Below, piece after piece: positions 5,107 through 5,156 of a stretch of DNA of 5,156 nt. The DNA is taken from positions 1 through 5,156 of the forward strand of contig JAEWNX010000055.1 of assembly GCA_023461135.1 (NCBI GenBank). Reading direction: 5' to 3'. Source of the stretch: Pseudomonadota bacterium. GTDB taxonomy: Bacteria; Pseudomonadota; Alphaproteobacteria; Caulobacterales; Aquidulcibacteraceae. The stretch's first letter is position 1; every line of letters begins with the position of its first letter. The translations under genes and the position numbers were made by a program. A model generated the notes under the pieces. The model was given only the letters and a program-made list of their open reading frames with translations, made no database searches and was not told the DNA's origin.

Positions 5107-5156
5107 GGGCGGTTCCGTGGGGGCGGCCGGGGAGGATGGGGCGGTGTGGTCGAAAT
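5107..5156 (-). other. Upstream region of the phosphohexomutase gene, no promoter recognised
   Basis: These 50 bases, cut by the window edge, hold a GGAA (5116-5113) six bases before the ATG as a weak ribosome binding site. On the minus strand the rest is C-rich. I see no convincing -35/-10 pair. The operon's promoter, or further upstream genes, must lie outside the window. Confidence 0.4.

Overview
The window is a GC-rich bacterial chromosomal segment. Its codon choice (heavy GCG, CGC, GGC), its short G-rich ribosome binding sites, and the alphaproteobacterial style of its phosphohexomutase (FREYDARW start motif) and UDP-glucose dehydrogenase (YVSVGRP end) suggest an alphaproteobacterium, possibly of the Caulobacterales/Hyphomonadales side. 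That placement is an inference from protein style, not a search. No RNA gene, insertion sequence, CRISPR array or phage integration site was seen.

Layout: the C-terminal end of one plus-strand gene (to 169) meets a run of five minus-strand genes head-on. The convergent gap (170-222) carries a perfect 10-bp hairpin, and a second smaller hairpin overlaps the plus-strand stop codon. Read in the direction of transcription, the minus-strand run is: a phosphomannomutase/phosphoglucomutase (5106-3583), UDP-glucose 6-dehydrogenase Ugd (3581-2277), a divergent Tag-type 3-methyladenine DNA glycosylase-like protein (2266-1583), an 84-bp gap with a candidate promoter, a small exported protein of unknown function (1498-857), and a small YajG-like lipoprotein (837-223).

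The first three genes look like one translationally coupled operon. The phosphohexomutase stop and the ugd GTG start are one base apart, and the ugd ribosome binding site lies inside the last codons of the mutase. The ugd stop codon lies next to and partly within the ribosome binding site of the glycosylase-like gene. The mutase can make glucose-1-phosphate, and Ugd oxidises UDP-glucose to UDP-glucuronate, so the pair supplies precursors for surface polysaccharide or glycolipid. The intervening uridylyltransferase (GalU) is not in the window. The glycosylase-like gene has no obvious role in that pathway.

The last two genes form a separate envelope pair with a 19-bp gap. Both have export signals and both are preceded by a run of six G used as ribosome binding site. 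The points most worth a second look are the glycosylase-like protein, which lacks the zinc ligands and catalytic glutamate of E. coli Tag, and the exported protein/lipoprotein pair. Nothing here amounts to clear evidence for a new defence or mobile system.
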